Part shown: in pieces, positions 25,266 through 39,065 of the stretch
Layout of the letters: the number at the start of each line of letters is the position of its first letter
How positions within the stretch are numbered: position 1 is the first letter of the stretch
Assembly: GCA_021613375.1 (NCBI GenBank)
Contig: CM038722.1
Coordinates: 26,132,441-26,196,440 of the forward strand
Source of the DNA: Megaleporinus macrocephalus
Lineage: Eukaryota > Chordata > Actinopteri > Characiformes > Anostomidae
DNA length: 64,000 nucleotides
Direction of reading: 5' to 3'
Position numbers and translations under genes: made by a program
The notes under the pieces: generated by a model
Told to the model about the DNA's origin: nothing
What the model saw: the letters and a program-made list of their open reading frames with translations, nothing else
Databases searched by the model: none

Positions 25266-25640
25266 TTAACTGTACAACACCATTGTATTGTGGTGTTGGC
25301 ATGGCAATAAGACAAGGAAATAGTAGCACTTTTTAGGTGAATGCTCTTTTATTGAACACAGCTCCTTCCCAAGGAGAGTCAACCTCACAAAGTCCAAGTA
25401 AAGTCCCATGGGGACACTGGATTCTGCTTCTTCATCCGCAGTACTCGGCCGGGCTCTGTCCTCTGCACTGTCCATCTTTGAGTTAGTTGTAGCACCCTTC
25501 CTCTAGATCTCTGAGGGGAGTTATCCCACTTCTGACACCAGTGTGGTGTTGGCATAGAATAAGACATAGGCATGCTCTACTATTGAACTTAGCAGCAGGG
25601 AAGAACCGACATTTCACCCTAGCTGAAACAGGGCAGGGAG
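25266..25640 (-). mobile_element. internally deleted LTR retrotransposon remnant
   Basis: Read on the minus strand, an LTR-like end (ttctatgccaacaccac) is followed at about 25523-25542 by gtgtcagaagtgggataa, placed and shaped like the tRNA primer-binding site of vertebrate LTR retrotransposons. A short leader with an ATG frame (MDSAEDRARPSTADEEAE, 25475 downwards) follows. The sequence then runs into a second LTR-like end with AATAAA (gttcaataaaagagc) and tgccaacaccacaat. The two gccaacaccac ends lie 250 bases apart, so nearly all internal coding sequence is gone. Family not identified. Confidence 0.55.
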
Positions 25641-25924
25641 GGAGAGGTCACTAACGACTATGCATTTCCACAACATAGTCGGCACAGAAACCTCTCTATC
25701 TAACCTCAGAACCCAACACAGCATAACACAATTAATTATGTGTGCACATCTCTGTGCTATCATCAACATTAAAGCCACTCCTTACCTCAGTCACCCTGGC
25801 CCCCGTGAACCTGTGCACATAAAAGCACACATAACTTTTATTTTTTATTCTTTAACTATAAAAATACTTTTATTTACTTCAAATTATATTATAATACTTT
25901 GTACATTTTGTATATATTTTTTAT

Positions 25925-26058
25925 AATTTCTTTTTTTTTTGTTATCTTTATCTATTGATGAATGGAGGAACAGCAAAGTAAGAATTTCATTGTACAGTGT
26001 AACTGTCTGTTTTGCTGTACATATGACAATAAAACTCTTGAATCTTGAATCTTGAATT
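25925..26058 (+). mobile_element. LINE 3' end with (TTGAATC)n tail
   Basis: gtaagaatttcattgtacag, catatgacaataaaactc and then three copies of ttgaatc form a 3' tail widely seen in fish non-LTR elements. No reverse transcriptase sequence is present, so this is a 5'-truncated copy. Confidence 0.7.
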
Positions 26059-27439
26059 ATGGCTGCTGTACATGGCCACGTCTCCCATGCATCTACAGCT
26101 GCACAAGCCAGTAGCGGGACAACATAGTAACGACAGAAAAACAGCTGCTGTGTCTTGTCAAGATATACTAAAACAGTGTATTAAATCCAATTTAGGGTTA
26201 AAGGGATAAAGAGAAAATAGGCAAATGTGTACTAAAGACATTTTGACAGTGAATATATATCCTTGAGGGAACAGAGTCAGAGAGGTTTCTGACCGTGTCT
26301 GCAGACTGGACAGACAGGGCAATGTGCCTTGCTGTTCTTTAACATCATTGTTCACTCAGGTCTCGAAGGGAGTGCATTCGGGGTCGATTATGTTCTGGGA
26401 CACAGGTGCACAAGTCAATGCAGTTCATTTCATGGACTAAAAACCACTTCTCCCTGAGCCCAGATCAGCTGAATGGACTAGGCCTCATTGTAGTCTTCTC
26501 CAGGGTCTCTCTGTAGCCTGATGCACAGTCAGTGGCGCTGCTTTGCACGTCCTCACCATCGGAAAGCCCCTCTGAGCGGCTCCAGCGGGAAAAATACAAA
26601 CAAAAGACGGAACAAAATGACCAGCGCCGCCGCTTTTAGCCCTCTGTCAGCTGCAGCTTCCCTCTCTCCCCTTCTGTGGGTACAGCTAGCATGAAAGAGC
26701 TGTGATTTTCACAACCAATCTATTAGCAGCACATAGACTTTCAGAGTGTGGTCAGCATTTGTTGGTGTAATCCAATATAATATATCACAAACTATAATAT
26801 ATAATATGTAAATATGTTATATATTACCGTTTAATTCTCTTTACCAGTATAGTATATATTCCACATATAGTATGGAAGTCCAGAGAGTCCATCAGGTAGT
26901 TGTAATATTCTGGACCTTTATAGTCTTATAGTTAAAAACTTGTGTTATCTTGAGATCGCAAGACAAATAGGTTGTGATATTAAATAATAAGACAAATAAT
27001 CTCAGGATAACACTCTATGGTCTCTGGACTTCTGTGATATAGAGTTCTCCACAATTCTCTGAGTTGGTGGAGAGTGATTAGTGATATTACTCCAAAGGTG
27101 CATATTTAGTTCCAAGTAAAAGGTTTAACCTGCAGTCTAGGCTTAGGGTTAGGGTTAGCAGGTAGCCAAAGTTCTTGGTCACAATATCTTTTAAATGTGA
27201 CTCATACAGTATATAAAGCTCCTCTGGATAGTTCACATTCCCAAACAGACCTTACATAACAAAACAATGCTTCATGTGTCACACTCATCCAGGGGTGAAC
27301 AATCACGTCTGCCAGAGGATGCAGGTCCGCTCCCGGAGGTTTCAGTTTCGTCTTTGTCTGCATCACAGTAGCGAGTAGTTCCAATGGGAGACCGCTGGGC
27401 TCTTTACCCAGAGAGCAAAGATGTCATAAGTGTTCACAT
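26059..27439. other. intron sequence, no exon seen
   Basis: 26540-26680 is a GC-richer complex stretch (gcggctccagcgggaaaaat) of possible regulatory interest. AT-rich stretches follow. At 27141-27158 there are about 2.5 TTAGGG units, too few to call an interstitial telomere repeat. Confidence 0.4.
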
Positions 27440-28175
27440 TCATTATTCAGGTAGAAGTATAGATACTAGGATATAAAAGTACTTCAGTAGAAATTGAAGT
27501 GTCATCTCAAGCTTTTAACTCCAGTAAAAGTATAAAAGTACTGATTTTAAAACTATTTCAAGTATGAAAGTAAAAGTAATGTAAAAAAATGCCAAATGCC
27601 AAGGACTAAAGCATACACTGTACCACAGGTGCCTATAGTGCACTAACTAATTTCCCCAGAAACATTCTTCTAAAAGCCATAATGACTATAATGTTAAATT
27701 AAAATGTTAATGTTGAAAAAATTTGGGATACTTTTTTTTTTGGGTTACTTTCGTTTTGTCGGCTCCTGTATCTCCACTTGTAGCCTGTTTAAAGAGCTTA
27801 AAACTAGCGCTATGATTGGTCAAAGTCTTCTTTTCCCAACAGGTTGCTGCCCAATGCGGTTACACCCATAGACGAGTTGCCTAGAGCGCGAATTCACAGA
27901 CAGTTTAACTCAAAGCCATTAATAACTTTTCTCATATTTTGAAGTGACAAATCATAGCAGCGTAGTTTGATGTCTTAATGCGTATCTGTTACACAAATTG
28001 AGTAAAAGTTCACAGGTCTCAAATAAGAGTAACGAGGCTATTTTTAAAATGTAAGGAGTAGAAAGTACAGATAATGGTGTGGAAAAAGTAGTAGAAGTAA
28101 AAAGTCAGGTGAAAAATAATTACTCCAGTAAAGTATAAATAACCAACATTTCTACTTAAGTAAGGTACTTACTGC
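27440..28175. repeat. non-autonomous DNA transposon-like repeat rich in AAAGTA words
   Basis: The left part has aagtatagatactaggatat, aaaagtacttcagtagaaat and ctccagtaaaagtata; the right part has gtaaggagtagaaagtacag, aattactccagtaaag and tctacttaagtaaggtactt. Such mutually inverted agtaaaagtact words at the two ends are typical of a common fish hAT-like non-autonomous repeat. No transposase frame. Confidence 0.55.
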
Positions 28176-28624
28176 TTTGGACAGCAACAATATGAAAGCG
28201 TTCCAAGCCAGAACTGAAAAGATCAGTGTTTTTGATATTCACACTACCACCCAACACATCTGTCTCACATATAAAGAACAGCCACTTTGACCTGCTGTGT
28301 AAATGCAGCCTTTGATGCAACAGTATGACCATCGGCAGACCTGCCAATGCTCTGCCCACAAGTGTTTTGTTTTATTGCTACTGGTTGCAAGACTGGATAT
28401 GCGTTATATGAAGTTAATATAATATAATCGTACAAATAAATAGTATAAAAATAAGTAAATTATTCATGTATCTGTTCACAGTTACTGCATAACATAGAGT
28501 TTAAAATGCCAGTACTATGTTGTTGCAGCTCATTAAATCCAGTTAAATTCTAGCTAGTGCCACCGTATAAGTAAAGTATACTAATGCTCAGATTTTCCAG
28601 TTACATAAAGCTAGTGATAATATT

Positions 28625-28845
28625 GTTTCTGCCCAGACAGTATCTCCAAACTAGTAACTTTACAGGAGAGAATAAACAACATTCTTAAATTTCAATGTAA
28701 GTTAGTGTAAAGATATTTTATTCAATGCAGTTTTGCAGCATTTCTATTGGCCCATTTATCAGGAAAGATTCATGCAGTGTGATAGACAGCTGCTGTGTTT
28801 AAATTCAAGTAGAAAACTAACTGTGCCCAGCTGTCCAATATAAAT
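28625..28845 (+). mobile_element. MITE family 1, copy 5 (diverged)
   Basis: Shares ctagtaactttacaggagag, tttcaatgtaagtta, gcatttctattggcccattt and the right end cccagctgtccaatata. The most diverged copy of the set. Confidence 0.75.
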
Positions 28846-30302
28846 AGAAACACTAGGAAGAATGTGAACCACTCTGTGAAGAATGATGTTAGATGTGTCT
28901 GAAATGATGAGCAGAGACAGAGATGATTCCCAAACGACTGAGTTAAAGTTAAAATAAAAAATTCATGATATTCCAGATGTGGGGATCTGTTATTAAAACA
29001 CATAACTCTGAGCATTTATTTGTTGAAAGACTCCTGAAGTGTTGAATGAATCATGAATATAGCTTTTGGTCAATAGTTTTTAGAGTTTCACTCCAGCATA
29101 CTGCATAACAAGTTGGGAAACAGTAAGTTTGTAGCTTATAAAGGATCTTTATCATCTGGTAAAGGTGGTATTAATCAAAATACAGTACTGATATTTCCTA
29201 TATATGTAAAAAGACCAATTCTCAACGATATATATTAAATAAAATGTAATATATATAAAACTTATAGGTGGTCAGTAATGGAAAACCCTTGTTTTAATCC
29301 ACACATTATATGGAATTATTATATATTACTATATGCATCAATAACATTTGATCAGTAGTGTAAACACAAGTTGCTATGAAAGAATGGGTGTTTGTGGGCC
29401 GAGCCTGAGTAAGCCAGTAGAGGCCACTCACATATGGAGCTTCTTTAACACTGTGGCAGTCAGCGGGCGTGTGATTATGCAGTTCGCTCATGCTACGTCT
29501 CTGGATCTGTGTTTTGAGAGAGGAGAAAAGTTGTGGGAGTTCAGCGGTTCTTTTTTCCTCCCCATCTCCTCTGGGCCCCCAAAAGAGCTGCAGCTGCCAA
29601 GAGCCGCAGGTGACCCCCCCTTCCCCTCTCTCTGTCTCTCTCTCTCTCCCTCACTCTCTCTCACACACACACACATATAAATGATGCACCCCTGCGGCCC
29701 AAGAGAAACAGGAAGTGGCTCAGCGGGGGGTGGGAACCCACTCCCAATCCTCTCCAGCTAAAGCCTCTCACTCAGACCAATGTTCTGAAGATCCATGAGT
29801 TTGCAGTGCATGCGTGTGTACGTGGTTTGCTGGCAAAGCCAGGCCGCTGTGCCTTTCCTGGGCGGAATTGCGCGTACACGGCATTTCAATTTCTAATGTT
29901 TAAAAGATGTTTGACTCTGTTTTGAGGGTTTTGAAGTCCTGCTTACATAGACACTGTTTACACTCCACAAATATGTTTACTGACAAAACTCATTCCTTCT
30001 CATAAGGGGCTTTCATCTAAAAGTGGAACAATATTGAGAATATGGAGGCTGCTAGTGCCCTACAGTGCAACTGCCCAGCACATTTTAGAGTACCCTCTGC
30101 TCTCTGCACATCTGATACAGCTAATGAAGAGATTAACAAGCACTTCCTCAGGTCAGCTGGGTCTTAGAGCAGTGAACGCACTGCGAACGTTTGAGAGGAC
30201 TGAGAAGCACTTAACAGTGGTCCTAAAGTAAATTCACTGTTTCCACAGCACACTGCTGCCCTCTGGTGGCCATCATTGGTATTGATATTGGTATTGTTCA
30301 TA
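28846..30302. other. intron sequence, no exon seen
   Basis: Contains a (CT)n patch at 29625-29662. 29800-29900 (gtgtgtacgtggtttgctgg, ggcggaattgcgcgtacacg) is a complex stretch of possible regulatory interest. I looked here and across the rest of the intron for the 63-nt exon of mammalian KLF12 and did not find it. Confidence 0.4.
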
Positions 30303-32313
30303 ATATTCATTTTGCACCGCTACTACTACAGCTAATTCTGCTACTATAAGTACTACTACAACTACTACTGTTACTACCACTGCTACTGCTACTGCTGTTG
30401 TTATTACTACTACTACTATTACTGCTGCTGCTGCAGCTACTATTATTATTACTACAACTACTACTGTTACTACTACTGCTACTGCTGTTGTTATTACTAC
30501 TACTACTACTATTACTGCTGCTGCTACAGCTACTACTATTATTACTACAACTACTACTGTTACTACCACTGCTACTGCTACTGCTGTTGTTATTACTACT
30601 ACTACTATTACTGCTGCTGCTGCAGCTACTATTATTATTACTACAACTACTACTGTTACTACTACTGCTACTGCTGTTGTTATTACTACTACTACTACTA
30701 TTACTGCTGCTGCTACAGCTACTACTATTATTACTACAACTACTACTGTTACTACCACTGCTACTGCTACTGCTGTTGTTATTACTACTACTACTATTAC
30801 TGCTGCTGCTGCAGCTACTACTATTATTACTACAACTACTACTGTTACTACCACTGCTACTGCTACTGCTATTATTACTACTACTACTATTACTGCTGCT
30901 GCTACAGCTACTATTATTATTACTACAACTACTACTGTTACTACCACTGCTACTGCTACTGCTGTTGTTATTAACTACTACTACTATTACTGCTGCTGCT
31001 ACAGCTACTACTATTATTACTACAACTACTACTGTTACTACTACTGCTACTGCTACTACTGCTATTATTACTGCTACTACTACTACTGCTACAGCTACTA
31101 TTATTATTACTACAACTACTACTGTTACTACTACTGTTACTACTACTGCTACTGCTACTACTGCTATTATTACTGCTACTACTACTGCTGCTACAGCTAC
31201 TACTATTATTACTACAACTACTACTGTTACTACTACTGCTACTGCTACTACTGCTATTATTACTGCTACTACTACTACTGCTACAGCTACTATTATTATT
31301 ACTACAACTACTACTGTTACTACTACTGTTACTACTACTGCTACTGCTACTACTGCTATTATTACTGCTACTACTACTACTGCTACAGCTACTATTATTA
31401 TTACTACAACTACTACTGTTACTACTACTGTTACTACTACTGCTACTGCTACTACTGCTATTATTACTGCTACTACTACTGCTGCTGCAGCTACTACTAT
31501 TATTACTACAACTACTACTGTTACTACCACTGCTACTGCTACTGCTGTTGTTATTACTACTACTACTATTACTGCTGCAGCTACTGCTATTATTACTACA
31601 ACTACTACTGTTACTACTACTGCTACTACTGCTATTATTACTGCTACTACTACTGCTGCTACAGCTACTACTATTATTACTACAACTACTACTGTTACTA
31701 CTACTGCTACTGCTACTACTGCTATTATTACTGCTACTACTACTGCTGCTACAGCTACTACTATTATTACTACAACTACTACTGTTACTACTACTGCTAC
31801 TACTGCTATTATTACTGCTACTACTACTACTACTACTGCTACTGCTGCTACAGCTTCTACTATTATTACTAAAACCACTACTGTGATTACCACTGCTGCT
31901 GCTATTACTGTTATCATAACTTCTACTACTACTGCTGCTACAGCTACTACTATTATTACTACAACTACTACTGTTACTGCTACTGCTACTGCAACTACTG
32001 TTATTATTACTACTACTATTACTGCTACATCTACTACTATTATTACTACTACTACCACTTCTACTACTACTACTACTACTACTACTTCTATTACTTCTAT
32101 TACTACTACTACTACAACTACTACTTTTATTACTACTACTATTATTACCTTTACTGTTGTTACTTCTATTACTACGGCTACTGCTAATCTTAATTCTATT
32201 ACTACTACTACTTCCACTATAGCTACAACTACTACTGCTACTACTACCACTACTACTGCTTCTACTTCTATTGCAACTGTTATTGCTACTACTAATACTA
32301 CTACTACTACTAC

Positions 32314-32345
<32 letters not shown>
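30303..32345 (+). repeat. 2-kb trinucleotide array (ACT/ATT/GCT/GTT) with higher-order period
   Basis: Nearly every step is a triplet ending in T (ACT, ATT, GCT, GTT) or a variant, so two or three frames on each strand stay open for hundreds of codons of poly-Leu, Thr, Ser or Val. The landmark acaactactactgttac recurs at 30358, 30454, 30547, 30643, 30736, 30832 and 30925, alternating 96 and 93 bases. From about 31022 the spacing changes to 90 and 102. An inserted base near 30972 (ttaactac) shifts the frame. It ends in (AAT)n at 32314-32345. It lies in the intron before exon 5 and is not a gene. Confidence 0.95.
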
Positions 32346-32347
<2 letters not shown>

Positions 32348-32754
32348 TCTAAGAATACATTTGATTTTAAAGCACAATTCATTGTCCAGTGATATAATTC
32401 AATAACAGTCATAAAAAGAATATAAAGTACATTAAAGCATTAATTAAGATCTATTAAAAATTATAATCAAATAAAAGAGATAAATGAATTCAACTTTAAT
32501 TAAATACTTAATTAAAAAGGTTTCTAATACTGATCTTAATTGCTTAAAAAGGTGGAATTTATTTCCATAGTTTAGAACACAGCTCCTCAAATCTAGGTGT
32601 TGACTGTTTCCAGTCATGGTTTTGTAATCGTTGTTATGTGTGGCACTGAATGGCCAAACCATTAAATCAGTAGTTCAGTTAACTAGAAGCCTGGAAGCTG
32701 GATTGAAAGTCTATGTAGGGAAAATTCATAGATTTGTTTCTAAAGATATTATAC
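32346..32754. other. intron sequence, no exon seen
   Basis: AT-rich sequence with aattaaatacttaattaaa-like words at 32460-32520. No feature assigned. Confidence 0.4.
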
Positions 32755-33020
32755 ATCAGAGGTCACACGACATTGTTGTGTGGATATTTTTGGTTGGTGA
32801 ATTATTCTCAGTCCAGGAGTGACACAGAGAAATAACACACACACTAGCACACCGCCACCATGTCAGTAACACTGCAGTGCTGGGAATGATGCACCACCTA
32901 AACAATACCTGCTCTGTGGTGGTCCTGTGGGGGTCCTGATCATTGAAGAACAGGGTAAAAAGGGGCTTACTAAGTATACACAGAAACAGATGACCTACAG
33001 TATGTCATTACAGAACTACA
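32755..33020 (+). mobile_element. interspersed element family 2, copy C (partial)
   Basis: Contains attattctcagtccaggagt, aacacacacactagcacacc, cctgctctgtggtggtcctg, cattgaagaacagggtaaaa and acagaaacagatgacctaca, in the order found in the right half of copy A. It ends about 150 bases before the exon 5 acceptor. Confidence 0.72.
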
Positions 33021-33168
33021 CCAACATGCTGAGTGGCGTTGATAAAATGGAGCGTGAGCACCAAACATATGATTTTATTGATTAAATACACGAATAAATC
33101 TTGATCAGTTTTGTCAGCATTTGAACTAATTGAACTAATGTTATGATTTTGTTTGTTTTTTATTTCAG

Positions 33169-33326
33169 CTCCATATTGCCGTTCAGTATCGACAGCTTGC
33201 GAAGGCAGAGGCGGCCCGAGTCCCCTGATTCCAAGAGGAGACGCATCCACCGCTGTGAGTTTGAGGGCTGCAGTAAAGTTTACACCAAAAGCTCCCACCT
33301 GAAGGCCCACCGGAGGACGCACACCG
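33169..33326 (+). CDS. klf12: klf12 coding exon 5 (zinc finger 1)
   Basis: The acceptor is a T-rich tract ending ttatttcag and the donor ACACCG|gtgagt. It enters in phase 2 and leaves in phase 1. The start [20 protein letters not shown] matches the KLF12 segment before the fingers, followed by the basic KRRRIHR. Finger 1 is C-x4-C-x12-H-x3-[11 protein letters not shown], then [13 protein letters not shown], ending in the linker TG that continues in the next exon. The TKSSHLKAH recognition helix is the standard KLF finger 1 helix. The nuclear localisation signal is expected in the fingers and the basic run before them. Confidence 0.96.
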
Positions 33327-35511
<2,185 letters not shown>

Positions 35512-36277
35512 AGGTGGCAGACAGGTGGGACAGACCAGTAAGGAGACGGGGCTGGGCTCTGTCAGCTAGAGGGAGCCAGGGAAGGGCTGGACCCCTCCCA
35601 GCTCGAGCGGGAGAAAATATATTCTCTATTAATAAAGTGTCTCAGAGTGAGAGTGCTGATCTGGGATCAGTTGTTTTACATTTTTATATCCTAAAGAATA
35701 CATTTATATAGGTGTGAGAAGCGGATGCTGATCCGCTCTCATTCTGAGACACTCCATTCAGTGAATTAGGGCCCTAGTCAATAATTATGAATTACTGTCC
35801 ACTTTATTAGAAACACTTACCCTGTACTTCTATTCACTGGCCACTTTATGAGCTCAACCTTCCTTATCTATTATTTAGGTGAACAGTTGCGGACTGTGGC
35901 TCATCGGTGGTCAGCCAGTCTCTGCGCCATTCATCATTGGTCAGTTATTGACCACAGCCATACTGTTGAGCATATTTTATTTTGGTAGTGTGGTAGAGCC
36001 ATAGCTATAGTATAAGGGCTTATACATGTAAGCGTCACCGCTAGGTTAAGTGCGGTCCACCCGCCAAAAATGAAATAAAAGCTGATCTTGGGTCAGACAC
36101 TACCCCCTTGATAAAGATCTAGAGGAACTGCAGGAATTGGTGGTGTTAAAGGAGAGCCAGCAATGGGCATGTGACAAGTTGGCTGTCCAAATTTCTACAT
36201 AAGTTAATCACTTAAAAATTAGGAGATGTATTTAGAGTGGACTGACGTAAGGTGGTCTCAAGTATAGAAACTCATAT

Positions 36278-36475
36278 GTCATCGCCGTCCAAAGAAAAAC
36301 AAGTATCTTCAACATGGCAGAACAGGAGAACAGCACTGAAGCATTTCCATTGGTCCATAATTTTTCTTCATTATATTTTTTGTGCACAGTGTAAACGTCA
36401 GCTGCTGAGTTCAGGTGATGAAAAACAAAAATGAAAAAAATTGTGTTAATATGTTTTTCCTTGGACAGCAATGAT
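36278..36475 (+). mobile_element. MITE family 1, copy 6, inside the klf12 3' UTR
   Basis: Left end catcgccgtccaaagaaaaa, middle catttccattggtccataat and cagtgtaaacgtcagctgct, right end tttttccttggacagcaatga. Shortened in the middle. If the distal polyadenylation site is used, this inverted-repeat element would be transcribed in the mRNA. Confidence 0.8.
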
Positions 36476-37801
36476 AATTAATTGTTCACAGTGTTGGTGA
36501 TAGGAACCAGACAGTGCTGTGTAAAGTAAGCTTCAGCTGTAATTATAGCAGCTAATTTTTAATAGTTAACTAATCTAACCATCAAGTAGCTCATAACAGC
36601 AAGATACTAGACACTAACTATTAAACACAGTGTCCCAAGACTCTTATAACAGATGAGTAACTACCTGATGTCAGCTTTTATCATAAAACGCAAGTGATGC
36701 TGTATTAATAATTGCTGACTGATGATGGTTGGCTCACTTTCCATAACTTGGGTGGCCATATGCTTCATGTTAGGATGGCACTGGCCACCACTGACCACCT
36801 CTTGGCTACTTCTCTGGGCAAAAGAGTACAAACAGGGTGCTCTAAGGTGAAATATAGCCCAAGGGAAGCTTATTATTTATATCCACCACTAATTTACCAT
36901 CCTAAACATTACACAGGCTAATAAAACAGTTATATTTGACATCTGGTTCCAATCACCATCACTGTAAAGCAATCAGAGTTGGTACATTTTTAAATAATTG
37001 AGCATTTCACATGGAACCAACCTGTATGGCCTTGTTTACATCTCCACCCTCTGAAAAGTCTGTTGAATTCTCATTTAAACCCCTCCACAGTCCTAGACAG
37101 ATCTCAAACTAGGCATATGGCAGCGAAATAAAGTTAAACTTAACTGTACAAGGTAGGTTTTTTTCCAATAAAGTGGCCATTGACTCTGGGGAAGTGGGAG
37201 TTTAAAGGTGTGAGTTTAAAATCTATTTGAAAGCCAGCACAGAACATATACATATCAGCATTTACATGCAAGTTTATTGAAGTACCTTCGCCCAGTTCAG
37301 TAGAGTATTATGGCGCTTTATCTAAGGGTTTTGTTTTGTTTTTTTTGTTTTTGTTAATATGAAGAAAAGTAAAGTCTGTGAAAAGGATACGAATCCATAA
37401 CCAGGTGTTTCAACACTTTCTCAACACTTAAAATCACTCGGAGGACTATTTGCTGTTTTCTCTATTTTCTATTGGCATTCGAGGGCCGCTCAGCGTCAGC
37501 CGTGGCTTGCTTGCACATTCCATTCAAAGCAAAAAAGGACTGACTGGATCATCAACAGGGTAACAGTACATGTGAAAGAGGCTTTATTCTAAACATGTTC
37601 AGGTTTGGATTATCACAAGGGCATGTTTCGGTTTATGTTTATGTAAAAACCCATTCTCTTTCTGCATGGCTGCAATACGGCAACACAAAACCACTTTAGA
37701 ATGGACCTTCAAAGGGATACTTCACTAGATTACACGTGAGGGCATAAGAGTCCTTTTTAAGGCCATACAAATATCTGTGTACTGTGTTCTCCAATGTCAG
37801 G

Positions 37802-37841
<40 letters not shown>

Positions 37842-38224
37842 CAGAGAGGCTGAGAGATCCTTTACTTTCAAACTCAATCGCATCATTTGTGCACAAACAT
37901 AGTGTAGCAGATGTCTGTACATTTTTATAAAAAGAATTTATCATGTCGTGTATCTTTTTCGTGCATTTATGTCTTGTACTTGTTCAGTATTTTGCACCCT
38001 TTTTTTCTGAAGTATGTGTCGTCACCATTTATAGTATTGTATAGGAGGCCCCGATGACCGATAATCAAAAGCGTTAACCGTCGAAAGGGACCTCCCTCTA
38101 ACCTTTAATCTGTTTTACAATTATGTATTTGTAAATGCTGTTATTGTACACATTTAATTTTTTTATATGGATTGACTGTGAATTTATACATAAATATATG
38201 TTTAATGGATTGAATGAAGGCATG

Positions 38225-38230
38225 AATAAA
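38225..38230 (+). terminator. klf12: candidate distal polyadenylation signal of klf12
   Basis: A canonical AATAAA within catgaataaaaagtttgt. It is preceded by an AT-rich stretch (ttatacataaatatatg) and followed by GT-rich sequence, the usual arrangement around a vertebrate cleavage site. Beyond it, recognisable dispersed repeats resume at about 38600, consistent with the gene ending here. Confidence 0.5.
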
Positions 38231-38599
38231 AAGTTTGTATATGGAACGCAAGGCTAGGTTATTGCGTACGCACATACACGTCACTTATTCATTACCAGAC
38301 TTTTAAAAGAAGGAAAAAGAAGAAGGATCTTGACCCTGCGAGTGTTTACCAGCACTAACGGTTGGTTTTGTTCCATTGTCTCATCCCAAAATTACATGGA
38401 CAGGAGCCACACAGAATGTTCACAGAAACATTAATCAGACAGAAAGCACATTTCCAGAAAGGAAACTTGGGGGAAATGTACCGTTCTTTAAAAACAATAT
38501 AGAGCACCCAGTCAATAACAGGGCCTGCAAGAGAAACGTGTGGGAAAACAAATTCATAGAAAATATGTACGATAAAAGAAACAGCACTGTTTTATATAC

Positions 38600-39065
38600 A
38601 GGACTGTGCAAAGGTTTTAGGCACTTGGGGACATTATTATATTTAAAAAGCTATTCTTTCCAGTTAGGAAGCTTTTATTTGCTCAGTAAACCACTCTATT
38701 ATTAAAATATTCGAATAGTATTAATGCAGTATGTAGTGCTTTTACATGTTAGTGTTTATTTAACCCTTCCAAGCTTCTCCTTGTGAAAACAACCCAGTAT
38801 TAGTTACAGTTCTCATCTAATACCTGCTTTGACTGCTCAGTACTTCATTAAGCTGAATCAAGATTACTGCTGAAGGAACTGAATACATTCATACAATGTC
38901 TGGCATGTCCAGGAGAAATCTGGAACTACACTTTGTTCTTCAAACTGGAGCTCAAGATCTGATCTACTTCTTTCACTATAAGATATTCATGATTATTTAC
39001 ATCTGTTCTAATGATATCTGGTGTTCTTACTAAAAAATACACTTATTATATAGAGTTTTAAATGA
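38600..39065 (+). repeat. dispersed repeat, longer copy (partner at 1-190)
   Basis: Starts with ggactgtgcaaaggttttag, a motif typical of fish Tc1-type element ends, and from 38885 matches the first 180 bases of the window. No transposase frame is visible, so it is probably a non-autonomous or eroded DNA transposon. Confidence 0.6.

Larger units (their letters stand above)
35512..38245 (+). other. klf12: probable klf12 3' UTR
   Basis: About 2.7 kb follow the stop codon with no further ORF of note. Candidate polyadenylation signals are AATAAA at 35631, 36074 and, most convincingly, 38225, the last sitting in AU-rich sequence with a GT-rich stretch just after it. The region from about 37260 on is low in repeats apart from a (GA)n at 37811-37834. 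A MITE copy at 36278-36475 and two fragments of another repeat family (35795-35875 and about 37135-37180) are embedded. The end point is inferred from the signal; proximal isoforms ending near 35650 are possible. Confidence 0.6.

Noticed and set aside
27141..27158. Telomere-like TTAGGG repeats
   Set aside because: Only about two and a half units, within chance and too short to be an interstitial telomeric sequence.
30307..32412. Open frames of 468-701 codons on both strands
   Set aside because: They are consequences of an impure ACT/ATT/GCT triplet array, which rarely yields stops in several frames. The products are poly-Val/Ile, poly-Leu, poly-Thr or poly-Ser/Asn with no gene structure.
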